A stretch of DNA of 64,000 nucleotides from positions 620,001-684,000 of the forward strand of contig NZ_CP109592.1 in the NCBI RefSeq assembly GCF_036250675.1. The letters are read 5' to 3'. The first letter of the stretch is position 1, and every line of letters begins with the position of its first letter. The position numbers and the translations under genes were made by a program. The notes beneath the pieces were generated by a model. That model saw only the letters and a list, made by a program, of their open reading frames with translations, was not told where the DNA came from and did not search any database. Below, one piece after another: positions 1 to 8,011 of the stretch. The DNA is from Streptomyces sp. NBC_01689. Its GTDB lineage: Bacteria; Actinomycetota; Actinomycetes; Streptomycetales; Streptomycetaceae.

Positions 1-238
1 GGTGGCCGGTGGTGACACCAGCCACCGCACCGGGAGTTCACTGAGAACGCGCCGGTTCCGCCTCCGAGGCCCGCTCGTTGACAGGTCTCAACGGCCAGGT
101 GAGATACACCCTCGACCGTCGCCGTAGAGCGGTGCGCCCATGGACACGGTCGGACAGATCCTGTGGCTCGGCGCGCGCCACATTCCCCATAGCGGCACGC
201 TCGAACCGGACATGAGCGTGTTGTCGTTCCACACGCCG
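1..238. other. Left-edge non-coding stretch
   Basis: No convincing coding region, RNA or repeat is visible here. The open frames present have no ribosome site and no recognisable family features. The stretch lies downstream of the leftward gene at 239-652 and may hold its transcription end, but I see no strong hairpin. Confidence 0.4.
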
Positions 239-652
239 TCAGGCGACTTCGCCGCGGCCCCATTCACCGGGCTGAGTGTTGTAGAAGTAGTCGCGGTTCC
301 AGCTGATCTTGCCGTCCACCACCCGCGTGATCGCCATCACGTCGAAGACAAGGAGGATCTTGCCGTCCTTGTCCAGGATCTTCTCGATCCGCTGGCTGAG
401 GACGATGTCCTCCTGCTCGACGAGGTACTTGACCTCGAAGTGGTAACCCTCTGCACCCAGCTCCACGCGGGCTCGCTCGAGGTCGGCCACCAAGTCATCG
501 AGGGAATTGACGGGTCTGGCCTCGGCGAGAACCGACTCCCACGCCACGACGTCGTGAACGAGTCTTTTGCAGGTGGCCACAGCTTCATCGCAGGTGGGTC
601 CGAAATTCTCCCAGAAATCCCGGACCACGACTGCTGCCGATACGTTGGTCAT
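239..652 (-). CDS. Limonene-1,2-epoxide hydrolase / NTF2-like fold protein
   Basis: 137-residue protein of the SnoaL/NTF2-like superfamily, most like limonene-1,2-epoxide hydrolases. That family hydrates an epoxide through an Asp-Arg-Asp triad. Arg88 (in SQRIE) and Asp121 (in NRDYF) sit where the family has its arginine and second aspartate. The first aspartate of the triad is Glu90 here, so the enzyme may be altered or may have another substrate. Start ATG has GGGAGG five bases upstream. It is a single gene with no obvious operon partner. A non-enzymatic binding role is also possible. Confidence 0.72.
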   Translation of the reverse strand: MTNVSAAVVVRDFWENFGPTCDEAVATCKRLVHDVVAWESVLAEARPVNSLDDLVADLERARVELGAEGYHFEVKYLVEQEDIVLSQRIEKILDKDGKILLVFDVMAITRVVDGKISWNRDYFYNTQPGEWGRGEVA

Positions 653-850
653 TGGTTCCTCCCCTGAATAAAGGCAATCCCGGGCGACCGTTCAGGTGGC
701 CCGATGCGAGAACGTTCATCCCACCGATCCTTGAACGGGTCGGACCCCCGCGCGGGTTCTACCGGGCGGTCGCGGTGTGGCACATAGCACAACCTCCATG
801 ACGGACGCGACCGGTGCGTGTCGGCCGGAAAACGCGTCTCGGCAACTCCG

Positions 851-880
851 TTGACGCAGCCCGACCCCGACCCCTACTTT
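851..880 (+). promoter_or_regulatory. Sigma70-like promoter of the secreted-protein gene
   Basis: TTGACG (851-856) and TACTTT (875-880) are separated by 18 bases, about 37 bases before the start codon of the gene at 917. The match to housekeeping sigma consensus is good. No experimental support. Confidence 0.5.
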
Positions 881-916
881 GCCGGGGCCATGTCAAAATG
901 ATGTGAGGAGACCAGC

Positions 917-1387
917 ATGGGCTCGCGAAAGAATCCAGGCCGCGTCAGAGCCGCCTGCGTAGTGGGTGCCCTGACACTCGCCGCCGTGGCCAGTGGAACT
1001 CCCGCCTACGCCGGCGCAAGCTGCGGAATCACGGGGTGCTCGTCCGAGGTGAACGACAGCGCCTACTCGGCGACCGCCCTGAAGAACTGGTGTACCAGCG
1101 GCGGCGGCACGGGAGACCTCACCGCGACCAAGCCCACGTGCACCGTCGACAACGTGCAGCAGACGACCTATTTCCTCTCCTCCGGCGGCGGTCACACGCC
1201 CTACAAGGAGGACTGGGACGTCCTCCAGATCGATGCCGGCTGGTGCTACAAGGTCCACTTCATCGTCGACTTCGGATCCGACTTCACCAAGACCTACGAC
1301 CGGCGCGGCACCTCGGCCGCGTACGTCAAGGTCTCCGACAACGCGGACGCGCACGTACAGGCCCAGTCCACCAGTGGCTGCCCCTGA
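917..1387 (+). CDS. Small secreted protein, function unknown
   Basis: 156 residues. The N-terminus is a classical signal peptide: basic start, hydrophobic core at about residues 12-26, and an AYA cleavage site near residue 32. The mature part of about 124 residues has six cysteines, which could form three disulfides, and is rich in Gly, Ser, Thr and aromatic residues. No domain is recognised. The start is supported by GAGGAG seven bases upstream and by a good promoter. It stands alone between convergent neighbours. An extracellular role is likely; nothing more specific can be supported. Confidence 0.75.
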   Translation: MGSRKNPGRVRAACVVGALTLAAVASGTPAYAGASCGITGCSSEVNDSAYSATALKNWCTSGGGTGDLTATKPTCTVDNVQQTTYFLSSGGGHTPYKEDWDVLQIDAGWCYKVHFIVDFGSDFTKTYDRRGTSAAYVKVSDNADAHVQAQSTSGCP

Positions 1388-1514
1388 ACTGAGCCGTTGA
1401 GGAACGGAGTTCGGCGCGGCGTGGATCGGGAGGCTCCTGGGGCGCCGGCCCCCGGGGTCTTCGCTCCGCGGAGGGCCACGGGGGCTGTCGGCCGGGTCGC
1501 CGGTGGGCGGATGG

Positions 1515-2192
1515 TCAGTGCCGGCCGAGTTCCGGTGCCACGTGGGTGAGGATGCTCTCCAGTACGTGGGTGTTGTAGTCGACTCCGAGCTGGTTCGGGA
1601 CGGTGAGGAGCAGGGTGTCCGCGGCCTGGATCGCCTCGTCGTCCCGGAGCAGTTCGACCAGTCTGTCCGGCTCGGCGGCGTAGGAGCGTCCGAAGACGGA
1701 CCGGGTGACGTCGTCGTGGGTGCCGACCTGGTCGCGGGAGTTGCGGTCGTGGCCGAAGTAGGCGCGGTCGAGGTCGTTGGTCAGGGCGAAGACGCTGCGG
1801 GCGACCGAGACCCGCGGCTCGCGGGTGTGACCGGCGTTCTTGTAGGCCTCGCGGTAGGCCTCGATCTGTTTGCGCTGCTGGACGTGGAGCGGCTCGCCGC
1901 TCTCGTCGGCCTTCAGTGTCGAGCTCTGCAGGTTCAGGCCCAGTTCCGCGGCCCAGACGGCGGTCGCGTTCGACGCGGAGCCCCACCAGATCCTCTCCCG
2001 CAGTCCCTCGGAGTGCGGTTCGAGGCGCAGCAGTCCGGGCGGGTTGGGGAACATCGGCCGTGGGTTGGGGCGGGCGAAGCCCTTGCCGGCGAGGACCGTG
2101 AGGAACGCCTCGGTGTGGCGGCGGGCCATGTCGGCGTCCGTCTCGCCCGGTGCGGGGTGGTGGCCGAAGGAGAGGAATCCGATGTTCTTCAC
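1515..2192 (-). pseudogene. Luciferase-like flavin oxidoreductase with internal in-frame deletion
   Basis: 225 residues that begin like a full-length LLM-class (bacterial luciferase-like) flavin oxidoreductase (MKNIGFLSFGH) and then jump directly to the family's middle segment (APGETDADMARRH). The rest is collinear with the family: FPNPPGLLRL, ERIWWG, LLLTVPNQLG. Normal members are about 340 residues, so roughly 110-115 residues are missing, including the N-terminal barrel strands that help hold FMN. The frame remains open, the GTG start has AGGA upstream, and the gene is not otherwise damaged. It lies in line with the ADH and SDR genes. Either a recent deletion allele or a shortened protein; activity is doubtful. 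Confidence 0.75.
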
Positions 2193-2287
2193 GTCATGTC
2201 CTGTGGTGGGAGGCTGTCCGTGTCCGCCGGGGTTCGACGGTGAGGCAGGGGTGCGGCGCGGGCGGCACCCCTGCCGGTGGATCGGGG

Positions 2288-3331
2288 TCAGGGCTTGATG
2301 AGGACCTTCAGGCTCTTGCGGTCGGCCATGTCCTGGTAGCCGGCGGGGACGCCGTCGAGGTCGGTGGTGGCGTCGAGGACCTTTCCGGGCTGGATCGTGC
2401 CGTCGAGGACGTCGGGCATCAGTTCCTCGATGTAGGCGCGGACCGGCGAAGGGCCGCCGGCGAGCCGGATGTTGTGGCGGAAGAGGCTGCCGAAGCCGAC
2501 GGGTGCCTCCTCGTACTGCGGCGCCCCGAGCCGGCTGATGGTTCCGCCCGGGCGGATGATGCCGAGGGCCTGCTCGTAGGCGGGCTTGGTGCCGACGGCC
2601 TCCACGACCACATGCGCTCCGTGCCCGCCGGTCAGCTCGCGGACCGCTTCGACGCCTTCCTCGTCCCGGGCGGAGACGATGTCGGTGGCACCGAACTCGC
2701 GGCCCAGGTCAGTGCGGCCCTGGTGGCGGCCCATGAGGATGATCTGTTCGGCGCCCAGCCGCTTGGCGGACAGGACCGCCATGAGGCCGACTGCTCCGTC
2801 ACCGATCACGGTGACGCGGGTGCGCTCGCTGACACCGCCTGACACGGCACCGTGGTATCCGGTCGCGAAGACGTCGGAGAGCGTCAGCAGGGAGGGGATG
2901 AGGGCCGAGTCCGCGGCGACGGGCAGCTTGACGAGGGTGCCGTCGGCCAGCGGGACACGGATGGCCTCGGCCTGGCCGCCCTCCTCCGCCACCTCGTCCC
3001 AGAAGTTCGCCTGAGGGTGCGAACAGGAGGTGTGCAGGCCCTCGCGGCAGAAGGCGCAGGTGTTGTCGGAGATGGCCCAGGGGGAGACGACCAGGTCGCC
3101 GCGCTTGACGGTGGTCACCTCCGAGCCGGTGTCCTCGACGATACCGATGAACTCGTGTCCCATTCGGGCGGGACCGTTCTCGGGCTTCATCGAGGCATAC
3201 GGCCACAGGTCGGTGCCGCAGATACAGGATGCGGTGATCCGGACGAGGGCGTCGGTCGGGTACTTGATGGCGGAGTCGGGGACGTTCTCGACGCGGACGT
3301 CGCCGGCGCCGTACATGAGAGCTGCGCGCAT
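2288..3331 (-). CDS. Zinc-dependent alcohol dehydrogenase family protein
   Basis: 347-residue medium-chain dehydrogenase/reductase, a cytoplasmic NAD(P)-dependent alcohol/aldehyde oxidoreductase. Catalytic-zinc residues are Cys38 (ICGTD) and His59-Glu60 (GHE). The structural-zinc loop has Cys92, Cys95 and Cys103 with Asp89 in place of the first cysteine. The Rossmann glycine motif GDGAVG is near residue 172. The start was placed at the ATG giving MRAALMYG, with GGAG eight bases upstream, because a longer frame upstream is not protein-like. It is followed by the truncated LLM gene on the same strand. About 150-230 bp upstream lies a diverged copy of the SDR/MmyB promoter region. Confidence 0.85.
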   Translation of the reverse strand: MRAALMYGAGDVRVENVPDSAIKYPTDALVRITASCICGTDLWPYASMKPENGPARMGHEFIGIVEDTGSEVTTVKRGDLVVSPWAISDNTCAFCREGLHTSCSHPQANFWDEVAEEGGQAEAIRVPLADGTLVKLPVAADSALIPSLLTLSDVFATGYHGAVSGGVSERTRVTVIGDGAVGLMAVLSAKRLGAEQIILMGRHQGRTDLGREFGATDIVSARDEEGVEAVRELTGGHGAHVVVEAVGTKPAYEQALGIIRPGGTISRLGAPQYEEAPVGFGSLFRHNIRLAGGPSPVRAYIEELMPDVLDGTIQPGKVLDATTDLDGVPAGYQDMADRKSLKVLIKP

Positions 3332-3714
3332 CGGTGATGCTCCGTTTCCGGTGGTGCCTGAGGGTTGCTGTGTATCGGCTGCCTGTCGAGAACAGTTGCC
3401 GGTGGACTGGCGGTCGGGGGCTTCCGATCCGTGGCGGCCCCCCGGCATCCAGCAGACCACCACGGGGCCGGTCCGGACGGCCCCGAGATGACCGTGCGCG
3501 AACTGGTGGTGACAGGACCACCCGTACGGACGCGGACCGCGTGTGCACGGGCCGGTCGTCGAGGCCATGTGGAAAAAGTCCGGCAGGCAGAAGGCGCAGG
3601 ACGCGACCCGTGCGCGAGGGCGGCCCGCACGGGTGTTGCTCCCTCGCGACGCGTGGACGCGTGTCGCGGCGCCCGCGTGGCCGGGCGTGTGTGCCGGGCC
3701 ACGCCGTTCCGATC
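3332..3714. other. Intergenic region with a second copy of the SDR/MmyB promoter
   Basis: No gene is visible. Positions 3443-3571 resemble 4566-4690: about 69 of the first 95 positions match without gaps by hand count, including an 11-base identical core CAGGACCACCC. The rest (3572-3714) holds nothing recognisable. The similarity suggests that ADH and SDR were once, or still are, controlled by the same regulator. Confidence 0.6.
3505..3519. promoter_or_regulatory. Half-preserved copy of candidate MmyB operator
   Basis: GGTGGTGACAGGACC aligns with the dyad at 4628-4642. The right arm CAG-N-ACC is intact; the left arm GGT-N-CTG is altered to GGT-N-GTG. It lies about 180 bp upstream of the ADH start codon. 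Confidence 0.4.
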
Positions 3715-4503
3715 TCAGCTGGGCTGGGCGGTCGGCATGATGAAGACCTGCGGGAGGTTGACCCGCAGCGGCAGGGAGGCGATGAAGCCGACCGTCTGCG
3801 CGATGTCCTCCGACCGGAGCCAGTCGATGGTCTCCTTCGACCCCTCGAGCCACGCGCTCGCGCCCTCGTCGGTGACATGGGACTGCAGCTCCGTGCCCAC
3901 GATGCCCGGCTCGATCGCCGAGACCCGCACCTTCTTCGGGCCCAGCTCGACCCGCAGGTGCTTCGACAGGTGCGAGACGAACGCCTTGGTGGCGGCGTAG
4001 ACGGCGAAGGTGGGGTAGAGGTTCCGCGCAGCACTCGACGACGTGTTGATCAGGTCGGCGACGCCGCGCTCCGCGGCGGCCCGCACCAGTTGCGGGGTGA
4101 AGGCTCCGATGACGTGCATCAGGCCGGAGATGTTCAGGTCGATCTGGCGCTGCCACTGGTCGGCGCGCAGTTCCTCGACGGGTGCGGGGAGCATGACGCC
4201 GGCGTTGTTGAAGAGCAGGTCCGCGTCCCCCAGCTCCGCCTCCACGCGGTCCGCGGCGGCCTGGACGGCGGCGGCGTCGGTCACGTCGACGGTGACCGCG
4301 AGCGCGGTGCCGCCGCTCTTCGTGATGCGGGCGACGAGGTCGTCGAGGCGGTCTGCGCGCCGGGCCAGTACGGCGACCTTGGCGCCCAGCGATGCCAGGT
4401 GCTCGGCCGACGCCTCACCGATACCGCTCGACGCGCCGGTGACCACAGCCACCCGGCCGGCCAGGGGTTTGGTGGAGGTCGTGGCAGAAGTCTCGGTAGT
4501 CAT
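3715..4503 (-). CDS. Classical SDR family oxidoreductase
   Basis: 262-residue short-chain dehydrogenase. It shows TGASSGIG cofactor binding near residue 22, NNAG near residue 100, a catalytic serine in NTSSSA and the active-site YAATK. Length is normal for a classical SDR. The ATG start (MTTETSA) has GGAAGG nine bases upstream. It is divergent from the MmyB-family regulator at 4688, a pairing common in actinomycetes where the regulator controls the SDR. The substrate cannot be told. It may be coordinately controlled with the ADH downstream, whose upstream region resembles this promoter. Confidence 0.87.
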   Translation of the reverse strand: MTTETSATTSTKPLAGRVAVVTGASSGIGEASAEHLASLGAKVAVLARRADRLDDLVARITKSGGTALAVTVDVTDAAAVQAAADRVEAELGDADLLFNNAGVMLPAPVEELRADQWQRQIDLNISGLMHVIGAFTPQLVRAAAERGVADLINTSSSAARNLYPTFAVYAATKAFVSHLSKHLRVELGPKKVRVSAIEPGIVGTELQSHVTDEGASAWLEGSKETIDWLRSEDIAQTVGFIASLPLRVNLPQVFIMPTAQPS

Positions 4504-4627
4504 GGAACGGCACCTTCCGGGAAGAGCGACAGATTTCGGAGGGGCGTGCGATGTCCGCGGCGCCTCCGCATCAAGCTGACCACCGCGAGAAGGGCCCGAA
4601 CGGCCCCGCGATGGCCCTGGCCGGACA

Positions 4628-4642
4628 GGTACTGGCAGGACC
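4628..4642. promoter_or_regulatory. Candidate operator of the MmyB-type regulator
   Basis: GGTACTGGCAGGACC is a dyad of form GGTnCTGnCAGnACC with fully complementary arms. It is centred between the divergent SDR and regulator genes, about 50 bp before the regulator start and 130 bp before the SDR start. A related site is at 3505-3519. Confidence 0.45.
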
Positions 4643-4687
4643 ACCCAGCGCGGCGCGGACGGTGTGCGGCCGGTCCAGACTGGAGGT

Positions 4688-5566
4688 ATGGACCGCAGCC
4701 GCGAGATCGCCGACTTCCTGCGCACCCGCCGTGCGCGGATCACCCCCGAGTCGGCGGGACTGCCCGCGGACGGACGCGCTCGCCGCGTCCCCGGCCTGCG
4801 CCGCGAGGAAGCCGCCCGCCTCGCGGGCGTGAGCACCGAGTACTACACCCGCCTCGAGCAGGGCAGGGCCGCCCGCCCCTCACCCGAGGTGGTCGACGCC
4901 CTGGCCCGCGCCCTGCGCCTGGACGCCGCCGAGCGCGAGCACCTCACCGACCTCCTCGCCCGCCCCGGCTCGCGACGCGCCCCGGTCAACCCACAGCGGG
5001 TCCGCCAGGGCCTGCACCTGATGCTGCGGACCCTCGACCATGTGCCCGCCTTCGTCATCGGCCGCCGCACCGACGTCCTTGCGTCCAACCGCCTCGCACG
5101 CGCCGTCCTCACCGACTTCGACACACTGCCCGTCCCCCGCCGCAACCTCGCCCGCTACTACCTCCTCGACCCCGAGGCCCGCGAGCGCACCGGCGACTGG
5201 GAGCAGGTCGCGTGCGAGACCGTGGCCATGCTGCGCCTGGAAGCGGGCCGCTGTCCCGGAGACCGCCGGCTCGCCGACCTGATCGGCGAACTGACCCTCA
5301 ACTCGCCGGAGTTCAGCACCTGGTGGAACGACCACCGCGTCCTGCGCCACACCCACGGGGCCGCGCACTACTGGCACCCCCTCGTCGGCGACCTGCACTT
5401 CTCCTACGAGTTCATGCACCTGCCCGGCGATGACAACCAGACGCTGTGCGTCTACCTGCCCGAGCCGGACTCCGCCACAGCCGAATCCCTTCGCATCCTC
5501 AGCAGCTGGAACGCCTCCACGACCGACACCGCACCGGACCCCCGCCCGAGCGCTCCCGGCAGCTGA
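4688..5566 (+). CDS. MmyB-family helix-turn-helix regulator
   Basis: 292-residue transcription regulator. Residues about 5-70 form an XRE-type HTH (LRREEAARLAGVS, then YYTRLEQGR). Residues about 100-275 form the MmyB-like ligand-binding PAS-type region (DWEQVACETVAMLR, then EFSTWWNDH and HPLVGDL). In this family the C-terminal domain is thought to bind a fatty-acid-like ligand. The ATG at 4688 is preferred. GGAGGT abuts it directly, too close for a normal ribosome site, while CAGACT lies six bases upstream, so a leaderless transcript is possible. It is divergent from the SDR and probably regulates it. Confidence 0.85.
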   Translation: MDRSREIADFLRTRRARITPESAGLPADGRARRVPGLRREEAARLAGVSTEYYTRLEQGRAARPSPEVVDALARALRLDAAEREHLTDLLARPGSRRAPVNPQRVRQGLHLMLRTLDHVPAFVIGRRTDVLASNRLARAVLTDFDTLPVPRRNLARYYLLDPEARERTGDWEQVACETVAMLRLEAGRCPGDRRLADLIGELTLNSPEFSTWWNDHRVLRHTHGAAHYWHPLVGDLHFSYEFMHLPGDDNQTLCVYLPEPDSATAESLRILSSWNASTTDTAPDPRPSAPGS

Positions 5567-5684
5567 GCGGCCCACACACACGAACGCCGGCCGGCCCCGA
5601 CGCGAAGCCCGGCCGATGGGCCGGCCATGGTCCGGCTGCCAGGACGCGAGGCACGGGCCGACAGCCCACTGTGGAATGCGGCGG

Positions 5685-6269
5685 CTAGGCGGTGGCCGCC
5701 GGATCGGCCGGGTGGCCGGGGGTGAGGCCGTCGAGGAGGAGGGCGATGAGCCGGGACGCGAGTGCGCGCTCGTGTTCGTGTCCGCTGATGAGCGTGATGC
5801 CGCCGAGCGCCATGAGGACGTCGTTCGGTGCCGCGTCCCGGCGTACCTGCCCGGCGGCGATGCCGGCCTCGAGAAGCGTCGTCACGGCCACCCCGAGGGC
5901 GTCGCGGCTGTGCAGCCGCAGGCCTTCGCGGGAGGCGAGGATCACCGGCAGGGCGTCCGCCATGCCCCGCTTGGTGAGCATGTAGTCGACGAAAGCCTCC
6001 ATCCAGGCACGCAGCGCGGCCCGCGGAGCCTCCTCGTCCAGCAGCCGGCGCGCCGAGGCGCACAGCCGGTCGGTCTCGTTGCGGTAGGTCGCCTCGATGA
6101 GGTCCTCGCGCGTCGGGAACCGGCGGTAGAGCGTCCCGATGCCGACGCCGGCCTCGGCCGCGATCGCCTTCATCGACGCCTCGGTGCCCTCCTGGGCGAA
6201 AGCGCGGGCCGCGACCTCCAGCAGGCGCTCGTGGTTCGCCCGGGCGTCCGCGCGCAGTGAGCGGGGCAT
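5685..6269 (-). CDS. TetR-family regulator of the divergent SDR
   Basis: 194 residues. The N-terminal HTH (about residues 10-55) has the typical FAQEGTEASMKAIAAEAG, then GIGTLYRRFPTRE recognition-helix region. The C-terminal domain resembles the SbtR-like TetR class. The ATG start (MPRSLRAD) is set by AAGGAG seven bases upstream. It is divergent from the SDR at 6443, and the shared intergenic region carries two near-identical 20-bp palindromes plus a half-site. This is the standard arrangement for an autoregulated repressor. Its operator matches that of the TetR/AKR pair at 57.5 kb. Confidence 0.87.
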   Translation of the reverse strand: MPRSLRADARANHERLLEVAARAFAQEGTEASMKAIAAEAGVGIGTLYRRFPTREDLIEATYRNETDRLCASARRLLDEEAPRAALRAWMEAFVDYMLTKRGMADALPVILASREGLRLHSRDALGVAVTTLLEAGIAAGQVRRDAAPNDVLMALGGITLISGHEHERALASRLIALLLDGLTPGHPADPAATA

Positions 6270-6316
6270 CACATCTCCTTGCATACGGAGCCGGGTCCGC
6301 TTACGGTTGAGACCAG

Positions 6317-6336
6317 AAGCGGACTCGGCTCCGCTT
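6317..6336. promoter_or_regulatory. TetR operator, copy 1
   Basis: AAGCGGA-CTCGGC-TCCGCTT: perfect 7-bp arms, 6-bp spacer. A lone TCCGCTT half-site lies at 6296-6302. The second copy is 32 bp to the right. Confidence 0.65.
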
Positions 6337-6348
6337 GTAGCGACCAGG

Positions 6349-6368
6349 AAGCGGACTTGCATCCGCTT
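6349..6368. promoter_or_regulatory. TetR operator, copy 2, over the SDR -35 element
   Basis: AAGCGGA-CTTGCA-TCCGCTT: perfect 7-bp arms, 6-bp spacer. It overlaps TTGCAT (6357-6362), which with TAGGCG at 6379-6384 (16-base spacing) could be the SDR promoter. Binding here should therefore repress the SDR gene. Confidence 0.65.
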
Positions 6369-6442
6369 ACGGCCAGTGTAGGCGGTCGCTCCACTGACAC
6401 CCCTCCCCGGCACGGTCCGGCGGGAGAAACAGGAAAAGCACC

Positions 6443-7384
6443 ATGACTCAGCTCGTCACCACCCCGTTCGGTCCGCAGTCGACCGCCTCCGAGGTCCTCG
6501 CCGGCGTCGACCTCACCGGGCGCAGCGCCGTCGTGACCGGCGGCGCGGGAGGTCTCGGCCGCGAGACCGCCCGCGCGCTCGCCTCGGCCGGCGCCGAGGT
6601 CACCCTCGCGGCACGGACTCTGGAGACCGGCACCGCCGTCGCGCGGGAGATCGCCGCGGAGACCGGCAACGCCCACACCCGGGCCGCCCGGCTCGACCTG
6701 GCGGACCCGGAGTCCGTCGCGTCCTTCGTGTCCGACTGGACCGGCCCGCTGCACATCCTGGTCGACAACGCCGGCATCATGGCCACCCCTGAACTGCGCA
6801 CCCCGGCCGGCCGGGAGCTGCAGTTCGCCACCAACCATCTGGGCCACTTCGCCCTGACCGTCGGTCTCCATGACGCCCTCGCCGCCGCCCGCGGCGCCCG
6901 GGTGGCGGTGCTCAGCTCGGTCGGGCACGTCAACGGACCGGTCCGTTTCGACGACCCCGACTTCACCGCGGAGCCCTACGACCCCTGGCTGGCCTACGCC
7001 CAGTCCAAGACCGCGAACATCCTCTTCGCCGTGGAGGCCGCCAAGCGCTGGGCGGCCGACGGCATCACGGTCAACGCGCTCAACCCCGGACGCATCTGGG
7101 GAACGGGGCTCGGCCGCCACATGGACGCCCCGCCCGCCTCGTTCGACCCCTCCGGCAAGACCGGCGTCACGGAGAAGACCATCGCCCAGGGCGCCGCGAC
7201 ATCCGTCCTCCTGGCGGCATCCCCCCTGGTCGAGGGGGTCACCGGCACCTACTTCGAGGACTGCCAGGAAGCCGGCCCCTTCACCCCCGGCGTCCGCCGC
7301 GGCGTCGCCGACTACGCCCTCGACCCCGACAACGCCCGCCGCCTCTGGGACCTGTCCGTGCGGCTGACCAGCGACGGCCGGTGA
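6443..7384 (+). CDS. SDR family oxidoreductase (retinol-dehydrogenase-like)
   Basis: 313 residues, longer than a classical SDR and typical of the retinol/WW-domain-oxidoreductase-like class. TGGAGGLG near residue 32, DNAGIM near 110, catalytic YAQSK near 192 and NPGRI follow the family order. It probably uses NADP(H) on a hydrophobic carbonyl or alcohol; the substrate is unknown. Start ATG is preceded by AGGAAAA. It is divergent from its TetR regulator, with operators over the promoter. Confidence 0.85.
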   Translation: MTQLVTTPFGPQSTASEVLAGVDLTGRSAVVTGGAGGLGRETARALASAGAEVTLAARTLETGTAVAREIAAETGNAHTRAARLDLADPESVASFVSDWTGPLHILVDNAGIMATPELRTPAGRELQFATNHLGHFALTVGLHDALAAARGARVAVLSSVGHVNGPVRFDDPDFTAEPYDPWLAYAQSKTANILFAVEAAKRWAADGITVNALNPGRIWGTGLGRHMDAPPASFDPSGKTGVTEKTIAQGAATSVLLAASPLVEGVTGTYFEDCQEAGPFTPGVRRGVADYALDPDNARRLWDLSVRLTSDGR

Positions 7385-7769
7385 ATGGCGGCGGGGCCTG
7401 AGACCTTCGCCGTCCCCCTCGCCGACGGCGGATTCCGCCAACAGGCAGCGACCCGAGGCCTGTTGTCCCGGTCGCCGCGTGTCCACGGCCGCGCACACCG
7501 CCCTCACCGACGTCATCGCACTCGGCGGCAGCGTCATCGAACGCCTCCGCCCTCACCACCGCCCCGGACCAGTCCGGGCAAGCCCCGGAATCGTGTGCGC
7601 ACCGAGTCACCGGCCCCGAGCTCGGCGGCGTCCCCGGACTCACGGCCCGCCCCGACACCGGCGCATGGTGAATCGCCCCGCCAGGTCTTCTCGGCCTGCC
7701 GTCGTGGCGACACGACGGCCTCGTCCACACCCGCGCCGACCGGGCCGACCGGGCCGACCGGCATACGAG

Positions 7770-7803
7770 CAGCCCCGGCCGGTGTCGGTCCCGGCCGGGG
7801 CTG
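7770..7803. terminator. Bidirectional terminator hairpin
   Basis: Perfect 13-bp G/C stem (7770-7782 with 7791-7803) and an 8-base loop, lying between the convergent SDR (ends 7384) and MFS (ends 8012) genes. There is no U-tract, as is usual in actinomycetes. Confidence 0.6.
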
Positions 7804-7900
7804 TCGGCATGCGTGGTCGTGAAGGGCGGTCGCCTACGCGGCGAAAGGCTCCATGAGGCTTCAGCCGAACGATCGTCCTCATGGGCTATGGGTGAGGCCC

Positions 7901-7915
7901 GGGGACACTGTCCCC
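7901..7915. repeat. Perfect 15-bp palindrome
   Basis: GGGGACA-C-TGTCCCC. The one-base centre cannot form a normal hairpin loop, so a protein-binding site is more likely than a terminator. It lies about 100 bp beyond the MFS stop codon. Confidence 0.3.
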
Positions 7916-8011
7916 TTCACCACCACGTCTCCCTCAACCACCGTGCGGGCCCGGATGTTCCCGACCCGCCCGACTCCGCATCACGGGCCCTCCGCGGGAC
8001 GAACTGTGCGA

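Larger units (their letters stand above)
7385..8011. other. Long intergenic region between convergent genes
   Basis: No gene is supported. It holds a three-fold 9-base GACCGGGCC-type repeat near 7737-7760, a strong hairpin at 7770-7803, and a palindrome GGGGACA-C-TGTCCCC at 7901-7915. Nothing else is recognised. Confidence 0.5.

Noticed and set aside
3334..5433. A very long rightward open frame across ADH/SDR/MmyB
   Set aside because: Its translation is Arg/Pro/Gly-rich without any family pattern; it is an antisense by-product of the G/C-rich genes on the other strand and frame.
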